IMG/VR virus record: IMGVR_UViG_3300039308_000029
Location: 1-41,324 of that record
Reading direction: 5' to 3' (one strand)
DNA: 41,324 nucleotides
DNA from: a virus
The position numbers and the translations under genes are program-made. Shown here in pieces: positions 6,522 to 15,283 of the stretch; within the stretch, counting starts at the first letter, position 1; each line of letters starts with the position of its first letter. The notes below the pieces were generated by a model. The model saw nothing but the letters and a program-made list of their open reading frames with translations, ran no database searches and was not told the DNA's origin.

Positions 6522-9500
6522 GCTGCCTCCGTCGTCTTCAGTGGCATGTCGTCTTCCGTCCTCACCACCATCCCGTCTTGCTCGATCCGCTCCAGTCGTC
6601 GGGCGGTGTTGCTCGTATGGCTGGCCACCGCTTCCGTCGCCATCTGCAGTTCCTCGATCCTTCGGTTCAGCCTGCGGACCTCTGCGAGCAATTCAGCGTT
6701 GCCGCCACCGCCCGACAGGATCTGCTTGGTCTGTGCGGCGGTGAAGACACGCGCCGGACCGGTATTGATGAGCTCGCGGCCCCGCTCGCCGACCAGAGCG
6801 ATGCCGCCGGCGTGGTCGCCGCCATTTGCAAACGCCGGAATGCTCTGGCCGGTCAGCGCCGCAACCACCGCCCGCAGGCCGTTGACCGTCTGGTCGCGGC
6901 CGGCGTTGATGGCGCCTACAATCAGCTGGTCCGCCGACTTGGCCGCTGCCTCCAGCGAGGCCAGAGTGGCGTCGATCTGCTCGAGCATCTCCAGGCTGTC
7001 GGCGGCGTAGTCGGTCGGCGTCAGGTTGTCCAGCCGCCCGGCCACGTTGTTCGCCTGCGCCAGCACCGCAGCCACGATCGCGTTGTAGTCGGCACCGTCG
7101 CCATAGACCTCCAGCGCCTTCTCCAGCAGCGGGTTCACCAGGCCGTTCAGCTTGTCCGCGTAGCCAGCCAGCGCCTCGCCCTGCGTCGCCTGGGACATCG
7201 AGTAGGCGGTGGCGAACTGCGTCCGCAGCGCGGCAAACTGGTCCTCCGGCGCCATCTGGCTGTACCGGAAGTCGGACACGGTCTTGCGCAGCCCGGCGGC
7301 GCTGGCCGTCATCAGGTCGGCCAGGCGCTTCTGGGCTTCGTAGTACCGCAGCGTTTCTTCCCGCAGACGGCTCAGCTTGTTGACCGACTGCCCGGCGTCC
7401 AGGGCGAACTGCTGCAGCGCGTCGGCATAGGCTACCTGCGCTGCCCGGGCGTGATCTGCCGCGTCCGTCTGTGCCTCCGCGAGCGCTGCCGTCGCCGCCT
7501 TGTAGTTCTCCTCAAGGGTCGCGACGGCCGCAACCTGCTGCTGGACCGACTTTTCGAACGCGGCCTTCTCCGCCGCGATCACCGGGGCCAGCAGCGCCTG
7601 CAGGCCCTGCTCGATCTGCGCGGCGTCGCTCTTTTTATCGTAGCCCTTCCCGTACTTCTGGTAGTGGCTGGCGAGGAGCGTATCCCACGCCTCCCGGTAC
7701 GCGCTGTTGTTCGCGTACAGCTCCGCATTCGCGGTCGGCACCTTGCCGTTCATCTGCACCAGCTGCGCACCCTCAAGGGTGCTGGGCACCGCAGTGCTGC
7801 GGAAGGCCGCCAGCGCGTCCCGCGCTGCCTGGTACGGCGCCAGCGCTGCAGCCTGCGCTGCCGCCCGCTGCTCGACCAGCGCATACTTCGCGTCCAGCCC
7901 GGCGATACCCATGCTGCCCGGCATCGTGGTGTTGATGCCGGTAATCGCCGCGCGGATCTGGTCCGGCGTCATGCCAGCCGGGTTCGTGATCTGCAGCGCG
8001 GCCTCGCGCACCGCGGCGCGCTCGTCGGCAATGGCACCGATCACGTCGCTGATACGGCCTGCCAGCCGCTCGAACGCCTGCGCGATGGCTTCCGTGAACG
8101 TCGCCGTGTCGACGTCGGCCAGCGCTTCCGCCAACCCGGCGAAGTCGATCACCGCGTCTGCGGCGTTCTGGCCGAGCCGATAGATTTCCTCCGCGAGCAT
8201 GGACGTGCCGGTCAGCGCCATTGTCAGAGCACCGCGACCGCTGAAGGCAGCCAGCAGGTTGCCGGCCGTCTCCTTCGCCAGCCGCTCGGTCGCTTGCGCG
8301 ACGTTCGCGAACTCCGGCGCGATGGACAGCAGCGTGACATACGCTTTCCGGCCGGCTTCCGTGGTCAGGTCCAGGCCGTCGGCCATGTTGCGCAACTCGG
8401 CCATGGTCTCCGGCAGCACCAGGTCGACGCTCTCCAGCGCCTTCCGCATGTCTTCCCGGCTGCGTGCCGCGCGCTCGCCTTCCGTGTAATAGGCCTGGTA
8501 GAACGCGGCACTGACTGCGGCAAGGTTCTCCAGCCCGCCGAACGCGTCGGCGAGCTTGCTGGCGGCGTCGCCGCCGGCAATCGAACTCTGGAACAGCGTC
8601 TGCTGCAGCCGATCCAGCCAACCATTCGCCGTGGTCAGGCTCACAGCCAGGCGCTGCAGCGTGACGCTGGCCGCCTCCCCTTCCTTGGCAAACGCGGAGA
8701 AGTCGCCGACGATGCCGGCCATCTCGTCGCCGATCACGCCGAACATCTCTGCGATCAGCTTCTGGTTCTCGGCCTCGTCTTTCGTCAGTGTCAGCCGGAT
8801 GTGCTTGCTGTAGCCGTCGATCGCGTCCGCAGACAGGCCGAGCGCCTCAGCAAACTCGGTGGTCTGGTCACGGATCGCCACCATGCTGGCCGAGAACTGG
8901 TCGGCGATCGCCGTGTCGAGCGGCGAGAAGTTGGTGCCCTTCTTGTCAGAACGGAACCACCCGCCCTTCTGCTTCCAGTCCGCGAAGTTGCGGCCGGCGA
9001 AACTGTCGGAGTCGAAATCTCCCTCGATGCCGAACGCCTTGACCTCCTTGGGACCGCGTCCGAACGCGCGGTTCAGCAGGCCGCCGACGGCGCCGCCGAT
9101 CAGTGCGCCGAGCGGACCGCCGACTGATCCCAGTAGGCCGAGAGACCCGGCGATGCCGCCGGCGGCAGTGCCCAGACCAGTGGCAGCCATGCTGTTCTTG
9201 CCGATCAGCGAATACTGCCCGGACAAGAGCTGCCCCAAGCCGAGGCCTGCGCCGATGCCTCCGGCCCACGATGCCGCGGTCCCCAGTGCGCTCGCGCCGC
9301 TTCCCAAGTATGCCGCGCCTCCCTCCGCGGAGACCCAGCCAGTGCCGGCCATGCCCGTGCTGACCGGCGCGGTGCCGCCCAGACCGAAGCCGTATTGCGC
9401 CACCTGGCTGGCGGTATTGCCCATGGCGCCGAAGCCGGTGGAGAACCCGTCCCAGAGAAATTTGCCGGCTGAGAGCCAGCTGAGAGCGCCGCCAGCGCCA

Positions 9501-11827
9501 CCGGCGCTCGTAGCGGTAGCCGCTGTGGAAGGTGCAAACGCGGACGCGATCGCACCGGAGACCGGCGCCATGACCGCCTGGATGATCGGCCGAAAGACCA
9601 GCGTCTTGAAGTAGTTCTTCAGGTAGTCGCCAGCGCTCTGGCCGCCCTGCATCAGCGCGTCGCTGAGGGAGCGCCCGATGTCATCGTTGATGCGCTTCCA
9701 ATCGTTGAGCCAGGCACGTTGAGCCGCGCCGTCCATTGCGCGCGCCGCCGCCGCGTCCAGCTGAGCAAGGCGAACCCGCTTTTCCTCCGCGTCGAGGCCG
9801 AGCTCGTCGAGCTTCAGTTTCTCCCGCTGCAGATCGAGCTGGATCCGGTACTGCTCGACGGCGATCTCGCGCTGCGACTCGGTCTTACCCAGGAGGCTGA
9901 TCTCGTACTCGGTGAGCTTGTTGTTTTCGTCGATGCCGCGGCCGTAATCGTTGACCAGCTTGATCGAGGCCAGCGTGGCGCGGTAGCTGCGATCCATCTC
10001 CGATTCGCGTGCCCTTGCCGCTTCTTCCCACTCCGCTGCAAGCACCTCGACTGCGCGAGCCTCCGCCTCGATATTCTTCTTGATCGCCGGCTGCTGCGCG
10101 AGCAATTTCGCTTGGCGCTCGACCAAGTCACTCAGTGAAATTTCGCCGGCAGCGTATGCCTTGCTGAGACGCTCCCAGTCGCCCGCAAACTCACCAGTTA
10201 GGCCCGCTCCTTCAGCCAGCAACCGCGCCTGCTTTTCGAGCTCCGCATTGAACTTGGAGATGGCTCCCTTATCCGCGAAGCTGTCACGAATTGCCTTTTC
10301 CGCGCTCGCAATCAGTTTGGGATCGAGCAGCGCGCTGGTCGGGTTGGCGGCCCGGATCTTGTCGATGTTGGCGCGGTAGACGTCCAGGGCCTTGTTCATC
10401 TGGTCCTGCTTGGACAGAGCCTTCTCGTTGGCCTTATTGACCGCATCGATGGCCGCAACTGCCGCCTGCTGCAGCGCCGCCCGCTCGCCAGCGGAAGCCG
10501 CTGCACGCTCCTCAAGTCGCATCGTCTCGATGATCGAATCGCGCCTTGCCTTTAGCGTATCGATATCATCGCCGAAGATGGAGAACGGATTGTATGAACC
10601 AATCTGCGACTGGACATCTTTCAACTGGTCCGACAGAGTCGTCGCGCGCCCGATGCGCAACATCTCGTCGATTGCTTCGGACGCACCCTTCTTGACCGAC
10701 TTCCAACCACGCTCGAGCAGACCAAGATTGTCCACCACGGCCTTGGTGCGCTTGTCGAACTCGACAGCGAACGCGTTTTGCGCGACCGCAGCTGCCTCTT
10801 CTTGCCGCCCTTGTTCTTCGAGAGCGGAAATCTGCTCGAACACTGCTGCGGTCAGGTATCGGTACTGTTCGTTGAGCTTACGCGACGCCTCGGTGGGCGC
10901 TTTCCCCAGCTCCTGGAAGTTCTTGACGGTCTCGTCCACGGAGATGCCGACCGCGTCCTCCATGCGTAGAGCGACGGCAGTGAACTCCTCCAGATTCCTA
11001 GACGCGACTTTACCTCCTCCTGCCATCTGAGCGAGCGCGGCGACCGCAGCTCGCTGTGTGCCATAGACGCTGTCAATGCCCGCGGCCATGTCCTGTAGTT
11101 GGGACGCGGTCGTGCCGGCGATATTGCCGGACATGATGAGGGCGCGGTTAAACGCGTCGCCCTCTTTCTTCCCTGCGAGGTACGCGACGCCAAGCACGCC
11201 GACCGCACCAGCCGCCAAGGTCAGTGGGTTGATGAGGCCCGCCACGTAGCCGCCGAGCGCGCGTGCAGCCGGGCCGATCCCACCGAACATGTCCTTGAGC
11301 TGACCACCCTGCTGGATGAGCACGGTCAGGGGCGCCTGACCGCTCGCCAAGCTGGTAACTATGTCGGTCAGTTGTGCAGGAACCATGCGAAGCGCGTTCG
11401 CCGTCTGGCCCGCGGTCATGCCGAGGCCCTTGAGGCCCGAGTCCGATCCCCTGATCGCCTGCTCAGCTGCCTTTTGCTTGGCAGCGACCGCCTCCAGCTG
11501 GCTGAGGTACGGACGCAGCACCGTCACGTCCACCCCGCGCTGGTTGGCGAGCACCTCGTAGTAGCGGGCGCTCGTCCTCGATCCTGCCTCCATGACGGCA
11601 GTTGCGCGCTGGATCGACTGGATCATCGACTTGGTCGCCGTATCGACCTTTGCCGCCGACGCTGAGCCACCTGCGCCGATGCCGTCGACCGCCTTGCTGG
11701 CCTGGTTACCGGCCTGCGCGACGGTCTGCGCCATTGACTGCGCCTCGCGCTTGATCTCCCCCAGTCCCTGCTTCGCCTGGGTTGGATCGACGCCGACTTC
11801 GAGCTGTGTCTTCCGCGATTCAGTCAT
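6518..11827 (-). CDS. Tail tape measure protein, 1769 aa
   Basis: This protein sets tail length and is delivered during DNA injection. The start at 11827 (MTESRKTQLEVGVDPTQAK) has GAGGAG six bases upstream. The N-terminal domain is the usual tape-measure region with GLGEIKREAQSMAQT. A hydrophobic Gly/Ala-rich segment (PLTLAAGAVGVLGVAYLAG, near residues 200-220) and a second Gly-rich hydrophobic region in the middle are typical. Long coiled-coil stretches follow. The C-terminal motif FANGGDHAGGIALVGERGREL is characteristic. At about 0.15 nm per residue the length predicts a tail of roughly 250 nm, long for a phage of this genome size. No lytic transglycosylase motif was found by eye. Confidence 0.92.
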   Translation of the reverse strand: MTESRKTQLEVGVDPTQAKQGLGEIKREAQSMAQTVAQAGNQASKAVDGIGAGGSASAAKVDTATKSMIQSIQRATAVMEAGSRTSARYYEVLANQRGVDVTVLRPYLSQLEAVAAKQKAAEQAIRGSDSGLKGLGMTAGQTANALRMVPAQLTDIVTSLASGQAPLTVLIQQGGQLKDMFGGIGPAARALGGYVAGLINPLTLAAGAVGVLGVAYLAGKKEGDAFNRALIMSGNIAGTTASQLQDMAAGIDSVYGTQRAAVAALAQMAGGGKVASRNLEEFTAVALRMEDAVGISVDETVKNFQELGKAPTEASRKLNEQYRYLTAAVFEQISALEEQGRQEEAAAVAQNAFAVEFDKRTKAVVDNLGLLERGWKSVKKGASEAIDEMLRIGRATTLSDQLKDVQSQIGSYNPFSIFGDDIDTLKARRDSIIETMRLEERAAASAGERAALQQAAVAAIDAVNKANEKALSKQDQMNKALDVYRANIDKIRAANPTSALLDPKLIASAEKAIRDSFADKGAISKFNAELEKQARLLAEGAGLTGEFAGDWERLSKAYAAGEISLSDLVERQAKLLAQQPAIKKNIEAEARAVEVLAAEWEEAARARESEMDRSYRATLASIKLVNDYGRGIDENNKLTEYEISLLGKTESQREIAVEQYRIQLDLQREKLKLDELGLDAEEKRVRLAQLDAAAARAMDGAAQRAWLNDWKRINDDIGRSLSDALMQGGQSAGDYLKNYFKTLVFRPIIQAVMAPVSGAIASAFAPSTAATATSAGGAGGALSWLSAGKFLWDGFSTGFGAMGNTASQVAQYGFGLGGTAPVSTGMAGTGWVSAEGGAAYLGSGASALGTAASWAGGIGAGLGLGQLLSGQYSLIGKNSMAATGLGTAAGGIAGSLGLLGSVGGPLGALIGGAVGGLLNRAFGRGPKEVKAFGIEGDFDSDSFAGRNFADWKQKGGWFRSDKKGTNFSPLDTAIADQFSASMVAIRDQTTEFAEALGLSADAIDGYSKHIRLTLTKDEAENQKLIAEMFGVIGDEMAGIVGDFSAFAKEGEAASVTLQRLAVSLTTANGWLDRLQQTLFQSSIAGGDAASKLADAFGGLENLAAVSAAFYQAYYTEGERAARSREDMRKALESVDLVLPETMAELRNMADGLDLTTEAGRKAYVTLLSIAPEFANVAQATERLAKETAGNLLAAFSGRGALTMALTGTSMLAEEIYRLGQNAADAVIDFAGLAEALADVDTATFTEAIAQAFERLAGRISDVIGAIADERAAVREAALQITNPAGMTPDQIRAAITGINTTMPGSMGIAGLDAKYALVEQRAAAQAAALAPYQAARDALAAFRSTAVPSTLEGAQLVQMNGKVPTANAELYANNSAYREAWDTLLASHYQKYGKGYDKKSDAAQIEQGLQALLAPVIAAEKAAFEKSVQQQVAAVATLEENYKAATAALAEAQTDAADHARAAQVAYADALQQFALDAGQSVNKLSRLREETLRYYEAQKRLADLMTASAAGLRKTVSDFRYSQMAPEDQFAALRTQFATAYSMSQATQGEALAGYADKLNGLVNPLLEKALEVYGDGADYNAIVAAVLAQANNVAGRLDNLTPTDYAADSLEMLEQIDATLASLEAAAKSADQLIVGAINAGRDQTVNGLRAVVAALTGQSIPAFANGGDHAGGIALVGERGRELINTGPARVFTAAQTKQILSGGGGNAELLAEVRRLNRRIEELQMATEAVASHTSNTARRLERIEQDGMVVRTEDDMPLKTTEAA

Positions 11828-12164
11828 GGTGCTCCTCACCTGCTGGCGGCGCCGCATCCCCGGCGTCGCCGTCGTTCATCGTCTTCAGGGCCTCAAACTC
11901 CATCACCCTGACGTCCTCTTCCAGCTGGTCGTACTCCGCCGCCGAGAGCTTCATCCTGTCCATCTTGCGGAACAGGACGTTGTAGTCGAGCCCGGTCGGC
12001 CCGCCCATGCCGGTCCGCCACTGCGTGTGGATGGACCAGAAGAGCGACCACGCGTCCCAGTTCTCCGGCCATACCTCGACCGGATCCGTCTCGTAGTCTT
12101 CGGGCTCGAAGCCCGGCGCGACAACCGGGGGCTTCGAGTAAAGTGCCCGGGCGGCTTCCTTCAG
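11820..12164 (-). CDS. Tail assembly chaperone T domain (DUF1799-like), made by -1 frameshift
   Basis: This frame has no convincing start of its own. It becomes continuous with the upstream chaperone gene after a -1 shift at 12164-12170. It encodes 114 residues after the shift (LKEAARALYSKPPVV, then YETDPVEVWPENWDAWSLFW, then a coiled coil ending in EEHHD), which match the DUF1799-type domain found in the same place in many siphophage genomes. The fusion of 129 and 114 residues (243 aa) corresponds to lambda gpGT, in which the G part binds the tape measure and the T part recruits tail tube protein. Its stop overlaps the tape measure start by eight bases. Confidence 0.85.
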   Translation of the reverse strand: MKEAARALYSKPPVVAPGFEPEDYETDPVEVWPENWDAWSLFWSIHTQWRTGMGGPTGLDYNVLFRKMDRMKLSAAEYDQLEEDVRVMEFEALKTMNDGDAGDAAPPAGEEHHD

Positions 12165-12550
12165 TTTCCCAGTCGGCCTTCCAGAATGGCGACCCGATAG
12201 GTCTCCATGATCGCCAGTACGGCACCAGGCAGTTCGTCGGCGAGCTGCTCGATGTTTTCCTTCGTCAGCTCCTCGTCGAGGTTCCACGCCTCGACCACCT
12301 GCAGCAGCTGCTCGGCATTGTTCGCCGCAACCTTCGCCCAGAGCTTCTCGTTGGAGAAAGCCTCGTCGCCGGCGTCGCGCCCCTTCTCGCCGGCGGCTTC
12401 CATGATCGCGTCGATGAAGGCGCCGTATTCAGTGCGGGTGCGGTACTTGAAGGTGACGTCGATCGCTCCCTCGGAGCCGTCGAGCATCTTGACCGTCACG
12501 GTCTTCTTGAAATTCTGCGGGCGGTTGCCCAGCTTGATCTTGCCTGCCAT
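12161..12550 (-). CDS. Tail assembly chaperone G-type protein, 129 aa
   Basis: It starts MAGKIKLGNRPQNFKKTVTV with AAAGG before the ATG. It is a small acidic protein with an N-terminal strand-rich part and C-terminal helices (EAWNLDEELTKENIEQLADELPG). Its place between the tail tube and tape measure genes, its size, and the overlapping downstream frame entered through a slippery heptamer identify it as the lambda G equivalent. The stop codon TGA follows the slippery site directly. Most ribosomes should make this short form, and a minority the fusion. These chaperones are not found in finished virions. Confidence 0.88.
   Translation of the reverse strand: MAGKIKLGNRPQNFKKTVTVKMLDGSEGAIDVTFKYRTRTEYGAFIDAIMEAAGEKGRDAGDEAFSNEKLWAKVAANNAEQLLQVVEAWNLDEELTKENIEQLADELPGAVLAIMETYRVAILEGRLGN
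12164..12170 (-). promoter_or_regulatory. Programmed -1 ribosomal frameshift site GGGAAAC
   Basis: On the minus strand the zero frame reads CTG GGA AAC TGA, so the heptamer is G GGA AAC, of the X XXY YYZ form, with the zero-frame stop immediately after it. Slipping back one base gives the frame CTG AAG GAA, which runs into the T-domain frame without a stop. Lambda uses GGGAAAG at the same place. A downstream GC-rich stretch could supply a stimulatory structure, but I see no obvious pseudoknot. Confidence 0.85.
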
Positions 12551-12570
12551 GTCTTGCCTTTCGCGGAGGG

Positions 12571-12621
12571 TAAAAATGCCCGTGCCACGCCCGGCCGCCC
12601 CGCGAAGGACGAACCGGGCAT
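12571..12621 (-). terminator. Possible weak terminator or attenuator after the tail tube gene
   Basis: On the minus strand the arms ATGCCCG and CGGGCAT are followed by TTTTA, but they enclose a 32-base GC-rich loop that would need its own folding. It lies in the 105-bp gap between the tail tube gene and the chaperone gene and may reduce chaperone expression relative to tube protein. This is a low-certainty call. Confidence 0.35.
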
Positions 12622-12655
12622 GGTCGGTGCTCAGGATGGGCCGAAGCCCAGGGAC

Positions 12656-13303
12656 TTACGCCGCTGCGTAGCGGGTGTGACGGTTGTTGCCGTTGAACTG
12701 CGCGCGGATCCGGTTGATCTGGCCCGACTGCAGCTGCGGAACGTCGTTCAGCGCGACGGTGCTGGGCAGGTAGACGCGGGCACCGGAACGAAGCAGCATC
12801 TTCAGCGCAGTGTCGGTCTGATTGTCGGTCAGCGTACGCAGGGCAGCGTAGCCGGCGGTCGTGTCGTCATCGTCCAGTTCGATGGTGTAGCTGGTCGCCG
12901 TGAAGCCGTCGTTCATCGAGTACTCGACGTCGCTCTCGAGGAACTGATAGGTCACGGTCTTCGGATCTCCGCCGCTCGACTGCGGGTTCATCACCTTGGA
13001 CAGCTGCGTCCAGGCGGTGATCTCGCGCACGGAACCACCGCCAGTGCCGGCGGGGTAGTGCGCGGTGCTGGAGGTGTCCGCTTTCAGCAGCGTGAAGGTG
13101 TCCGCGGTGACCGCGCCGACCTCGAAGATGCGCTTGTTCAGGCGGCCCCAGCCGCTGGTGATCTCGACCACATCGCCGGTGTTGAAGCCGTGCGCGGTGC
13201 ACGAGACGAGTGCATTGACGGCATTCGAGATGCCGTCGACGGTCTTGGACGCGCCGTAGCCACTCGCCACGGAGAACAGGGTACCGGTAGGTACTGCAGG
13301 CAT
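12656..13303 (-). CDS. Major tail tube protein, 215 aa
   Basis: The protein forms the hexameric rings of the tail tube. The pattern fits phage tail tube proteins of the lambda/HK97 type: an N-terminal segment, a central Ig-free beta barrel region (GFNTGDVVEITSGWGRLNKRIFEVGAV, then VTYQFLESDVEYSMN) and a C-terminal strand region (IRAQFNGNNRHTRYAAA). AAGGAAACACC precedes the ATG. Gene order (tail terminator, tube, chaperones, tape measure) supports the call strongly. Two terminator-like hairpins stand directly upstream, which is unusual for a protein needed in hundreds of copies and suggests a separate promoter or antiterminated late transcription. Confidence 0.88.
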   Translation of the reverse strand: MPAVPTGTLFSVASGYGASKTVDGISNAVNALVSCTAHGFNTGDVVEITSGWGRLNKRIFEVGAVTADTFTLLKADTSSTAHYPAGTGGGSVREITAWTQLSKVMNPQSSGGDPKTVTYQFLESDVEYSMNDGFTATSYTIELDDDDTTAGYAALRTLTDNQTDTALKMLLRSGARVYLPSTVALNDVPQLQSGQINRIRAQFNGNNRHTRYAAA

Positions 13304-13332
13304 GGTGTTTCCTTTCTTGCCCAGGTGGGCAT

Positions 13333-13355
13333 AAAAAAAGCCCCCTTTAGGGAGG
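13333..13355 (-). terminator. Intrinsic terminator upstream of the tail tube gene (second of two)
   Basis: On the minus strand GCCTCC and GGGGGC form a stem with one G-U pair, followed by TTTTTTT. It lies just downstream of another hairpin in the gap between the tail terminator and tail tube genes. Confidence 0.65.
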
Positions 13356-13359
13356 CAAG

Positions 13360-13390
13360 AAAAAGCCCCAGCGGATCGCTCCGTGGGGCT
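13360..13390 (-). terminator. Intrinsic terminator upstream of the tail tube gene (first of two)
   Basis: On the minus strand AGCCCCA and TGGGGCT form a seven-base stem that can be extended inside by CGGA/TCCG, followed by TTTTTC. Together with the next hairpin it divides head-and-connector genes from tail genes. Confidence 0.75.
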
Positions 13391-13417
13391 CTACTGGCTG
13401 GCCTTGCGGCCGAATTC

Positions 13418-13771
13418 TTATCGGTTGGACCAGATCGAGAAGTCCTGCCGAGTGCCGTAGACCGGAACGTCCGGGTCAAAATCCGACGCCGGCGCCGCGG
13501 AAGGCCGGGCTTCGAACGCGTCGGCCTGAATCAGTGCCGCCTCGATCTGCACCGCGAGCGCTGACGCTTCCGTGCGCTTGTCCGCCCAGACATTGATCTG
13601 GAACTCGCCGTTCTGCAGCTCGGGAACAGCGTCATCGACGAAACTGACCGCTTGCCCGCCGATCTGCTGGAGCGTCACGTAGGGCCGCTCCGTCTCCACC
13701 GGTGCGAAGTCATAGAAGACCCGCGGGCAGATCGCCAGCAGCGCCTCTCGAATTGCCTTTTCAACCGACAT
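13418..13771 (-). CDS. Tail completion/terminator protein (DUF3168-like), 117 aa
   Basis: It starts MSVEKAIREALLAICPRVFYDFAPVE. The pattern is that of small phage proteins of the DUF3168 group: VTLQQIGGQAVSF in the middle, then FQINVWADKRTEASALAVQIEAAL and a C-terminal strand. Homologues cap the tail and join it to the head (lambda gpU-like role). The ATG at 13771 follows the previous stop by two bases. It is the last gene before a double terminator. The function is inferred from family and gene order. Confidence 0.8.
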   Translation of the reverse strand: MSVEKAIREALLAICPRVFYDFAPVETERPYVTLQQIGGQAVSFVDDAVPELQNGEFQINVWADKRTEASALAVQIEAALIQADAFEARPSAAPASDFDPDVPVYGTRQDFSIWSNR

Positions 13772-13773
13772 TG

Positions 13774-14385
13774 CTATCCCTTTGCGATGCGCTTTAACAA
13801 TTCGTTCTCGGCAGCCCGCAGCGCCTGGGGAAACGCCGACGCAGCCCGGCGCACGAACGATTTCGCGACCCACTGCACGGGCCCGCCCGGGCGGGGCACG
13901 TACCACGCGTCTTTCTCGGCCTTGGTGGCCTTCCGATTACGCCCCTTCTTCCCGGTACCGATCCAGGGCGCCTTTTTGCCGTGGTGCTCGGGCCGCACGG
14001 CGGTGTACCAGTTGCCATCCTTACCGAGATAAGTGGCGTAGCGCTGGATGTAACCGTTCTCGAGCAGTTGGCCGTGCGGAGCCTTGGTCGCGTTCCAGCT
14101 GACGTGGTAGGTCGCCTTCCCGGGCGCGCTGTTGTCCGCGGAATATGCTTGGTAGATCGCCCTTGCAAGATTTCCGGAGCTTCGTCCGATGCTCGCTACG
14201 TTTCGCTGAACCGCGTCATAAAGCACCTGCGCAGCGGCCTGCGCCGCAGGCCGGGCCGCCGCCTCGATCGCGTCGCCGATCTCGTCGATCAGGTCGTTCA
14301 GGCTGGAGGTGTCGAGCCTGAACGTGACGCTGTTTCTCGCCGCGTACTTTGCGCGCCGCACTTCCGGCCGTCGACTCGGCTTCAC
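13774..14385 (-). CDS. HK97 gp10-like tail/connector protein, 203 aa
   Basis: The GTG at 14385 overlaps the preceding TGA (GTGA), which fixes the start. Residues 20-80 contain FRLDTSSLNDLIDEIGDAIE and then an Ala-rich helix and VLYDAVQRNVASIG. The middle has the motif HGQLLENGYIQRYATY followed by WIGTGKKGRN and a C-terminal amphipathic helix, as in the HK97-gp10-like family. These proteins sit at the head-tail interface and are needed for tail completion. It is somewhat longer than the usual 130-160 residues because of an insertion before the C-terminal helix. Confidence 0.8.
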   Translation of the reverse strand: MKPSRRPEVRRAKYAARNSVTFRLDTSSLNDLIDEIGDAIEAAARPAAQAAAQVLYDAVQRNVASIGRSSGNLARAIYQAYSADNSAPGKATYHVSWNATKAPHGQLLENGYIQRYATYLGKDGNWYTAVRPEHHGKKAPWIGTGKKGRNRKATKAEKDAWYVPRPGGPVQWVAKSFVRRAASAFPQALRAAENELLKRIAKG

Positions 14386-14699
14386 GAGACCACCTCGCAG
14401 ACCAGGTCGACATGTTCCTTCCGCGCGAGGTCCGGCAGCGGTGCCTTGATGTCGTAGGTGATCCCGCCGTGCACGGCCCGCATGCCGCTGGTAATGCCCT
14501 CGCGGTACCGGATCCTGATGCTGGCGCGCACGACCGACGCTTCCGCGCCGCCCTTCATCGTCTCCAGCCCGCTCTGGTGCCGGATGTCGGCCCAGACCAC
14601 GGCAACGTCGACCCAGCCGTCCGACAGCTCGCCGTCGGGGTCCTGCGAGACGCCGCGCTTCTGGATCGTCACCCGGTGTTTCAGCTTCGACGCGTCCAT
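14382..14699 (-). CDS. Head closure protein (SPP1 gp16 / HK97 gp7 type), 105 aa
   Basis: It starts MDASKLKHRVTIQKRGVSQDPDGE, the usual opening of head-tail joining proteins. WVDVAVVWADIRHQSGLE, a strand-rich middle and ITYDIKAPLPDLARKEHVDLVCEVV complete the small beta barrel. It docks under the connector and closes the head after packaging. A GTG one codon earlier is also possible, but TGATG coupling to the upstream stop favours ATG 14699. Confidence 0.85.
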   Translation of the reverse strand: MDASKLKHRVTIQKRGVSQDPDGELSDGWVDVAVVWADIRHQSGLETMKGGAEASVVRASIRIRYREGITSGMRAVHGGITYDIKAPLPDLARKEHVDLVCEVVS

Positions 14700-15283
14700 C
14701 ACACTCCCATCCCAAGTCGCAGGGGCTCCAGCAGGCGGCAGAACGCCGTGTTTTCCGACAGTGCTCGCTCGGTCTGGCGCGACGCGTTTTCGACCAGGTC
14801 GCTGATCAGGAGCAGCATTGCGCTCTTCACCGGACCCGGCAGGCTGCTCTCGCTGTAACCGGCGACGTAGCGGATGCGGACGTTCTCGGGCGTCGCCTTG
14901 AGTGCCGGGGTTGCCGACAGCTGCACGAAGGCCCGCTCTCCACCGTGAAGCGAATAGTCCGACGGATTCAGCGTCTGCTCGCCATCGTCAGCGTCGTACT
15001 TGATGCTGACGACAGACTTCACCTCGCCCATGGGCAGGCTGACGCAGCGATCCCAGCCGGTCATTACGAGTTCGAGGGTCTGCTCACCGATGGCGCGCTG
15101 CAGGTAGCTCTGGACGGACTCCCTGGCCGTCTTGATCGCGTCGGCGATTTCGGCGTCGCGGGAACTGGTCGGTTCCGTGGCCGGCGCTACGGGCGCAATG
15201 TCCGCGTCGATCTTGCATTGCAGCCGGGCGCGCGGAAGGCTGATGAGCTCCGCGGCCGGCGGTGTGATGACGCGGACGTGCAT
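14699..15283 (-). CDS. Head-tail connector protein (gp6-like adaptor), 194 aa
   Basis: Residues 40-80 (AEIADAIKTARESVQSYLQRAIGEQTLELVMTGWD) and the region VRIRYVAGYSESSLPGPVKSAMLLLISDLVENAS are typical of the helical adaptor proteins that form a ring below the portal (PF05135-type). The order portal, protease, capsid, small protein, adaptor, head closure is that of HK97-like phages. The start codon overlaps the stop of the upstream gene by one base. Confidence 0.87.
   Translation of the reverse strand: MHVRVITPPAAELISLPRARLQCKIDADIAPVAPATEPTSSRDAEIADAIKTARESVQSYLQRAIGEQTLELVMTGWDRCVSLPMGEVKSVVSIKYDADDGEQTLNPSDYSLHGGERAFVQLSATPALKATPENVRIRYVAGYSESSLPGPVKSAMLLLISDLVENASRQTERALSENTAFCRLLEPLRLGMGV

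Noticed and set aside
6578-9127. An 849-codon plus-strand open frame
   Set aside because: It lies antisense to the tape measure gene and has the Arg/Leu/Gly-rich composition expected of the opposite strand of a GC-rich gene. No ribosome-binding site or domain supports it.
12143-13564. A 473-codon plus-strand frame
   Set aside because: It is antisense to tail tube, chaperone and tail terminator genes, which are supported by order and ribosome-binding sites.
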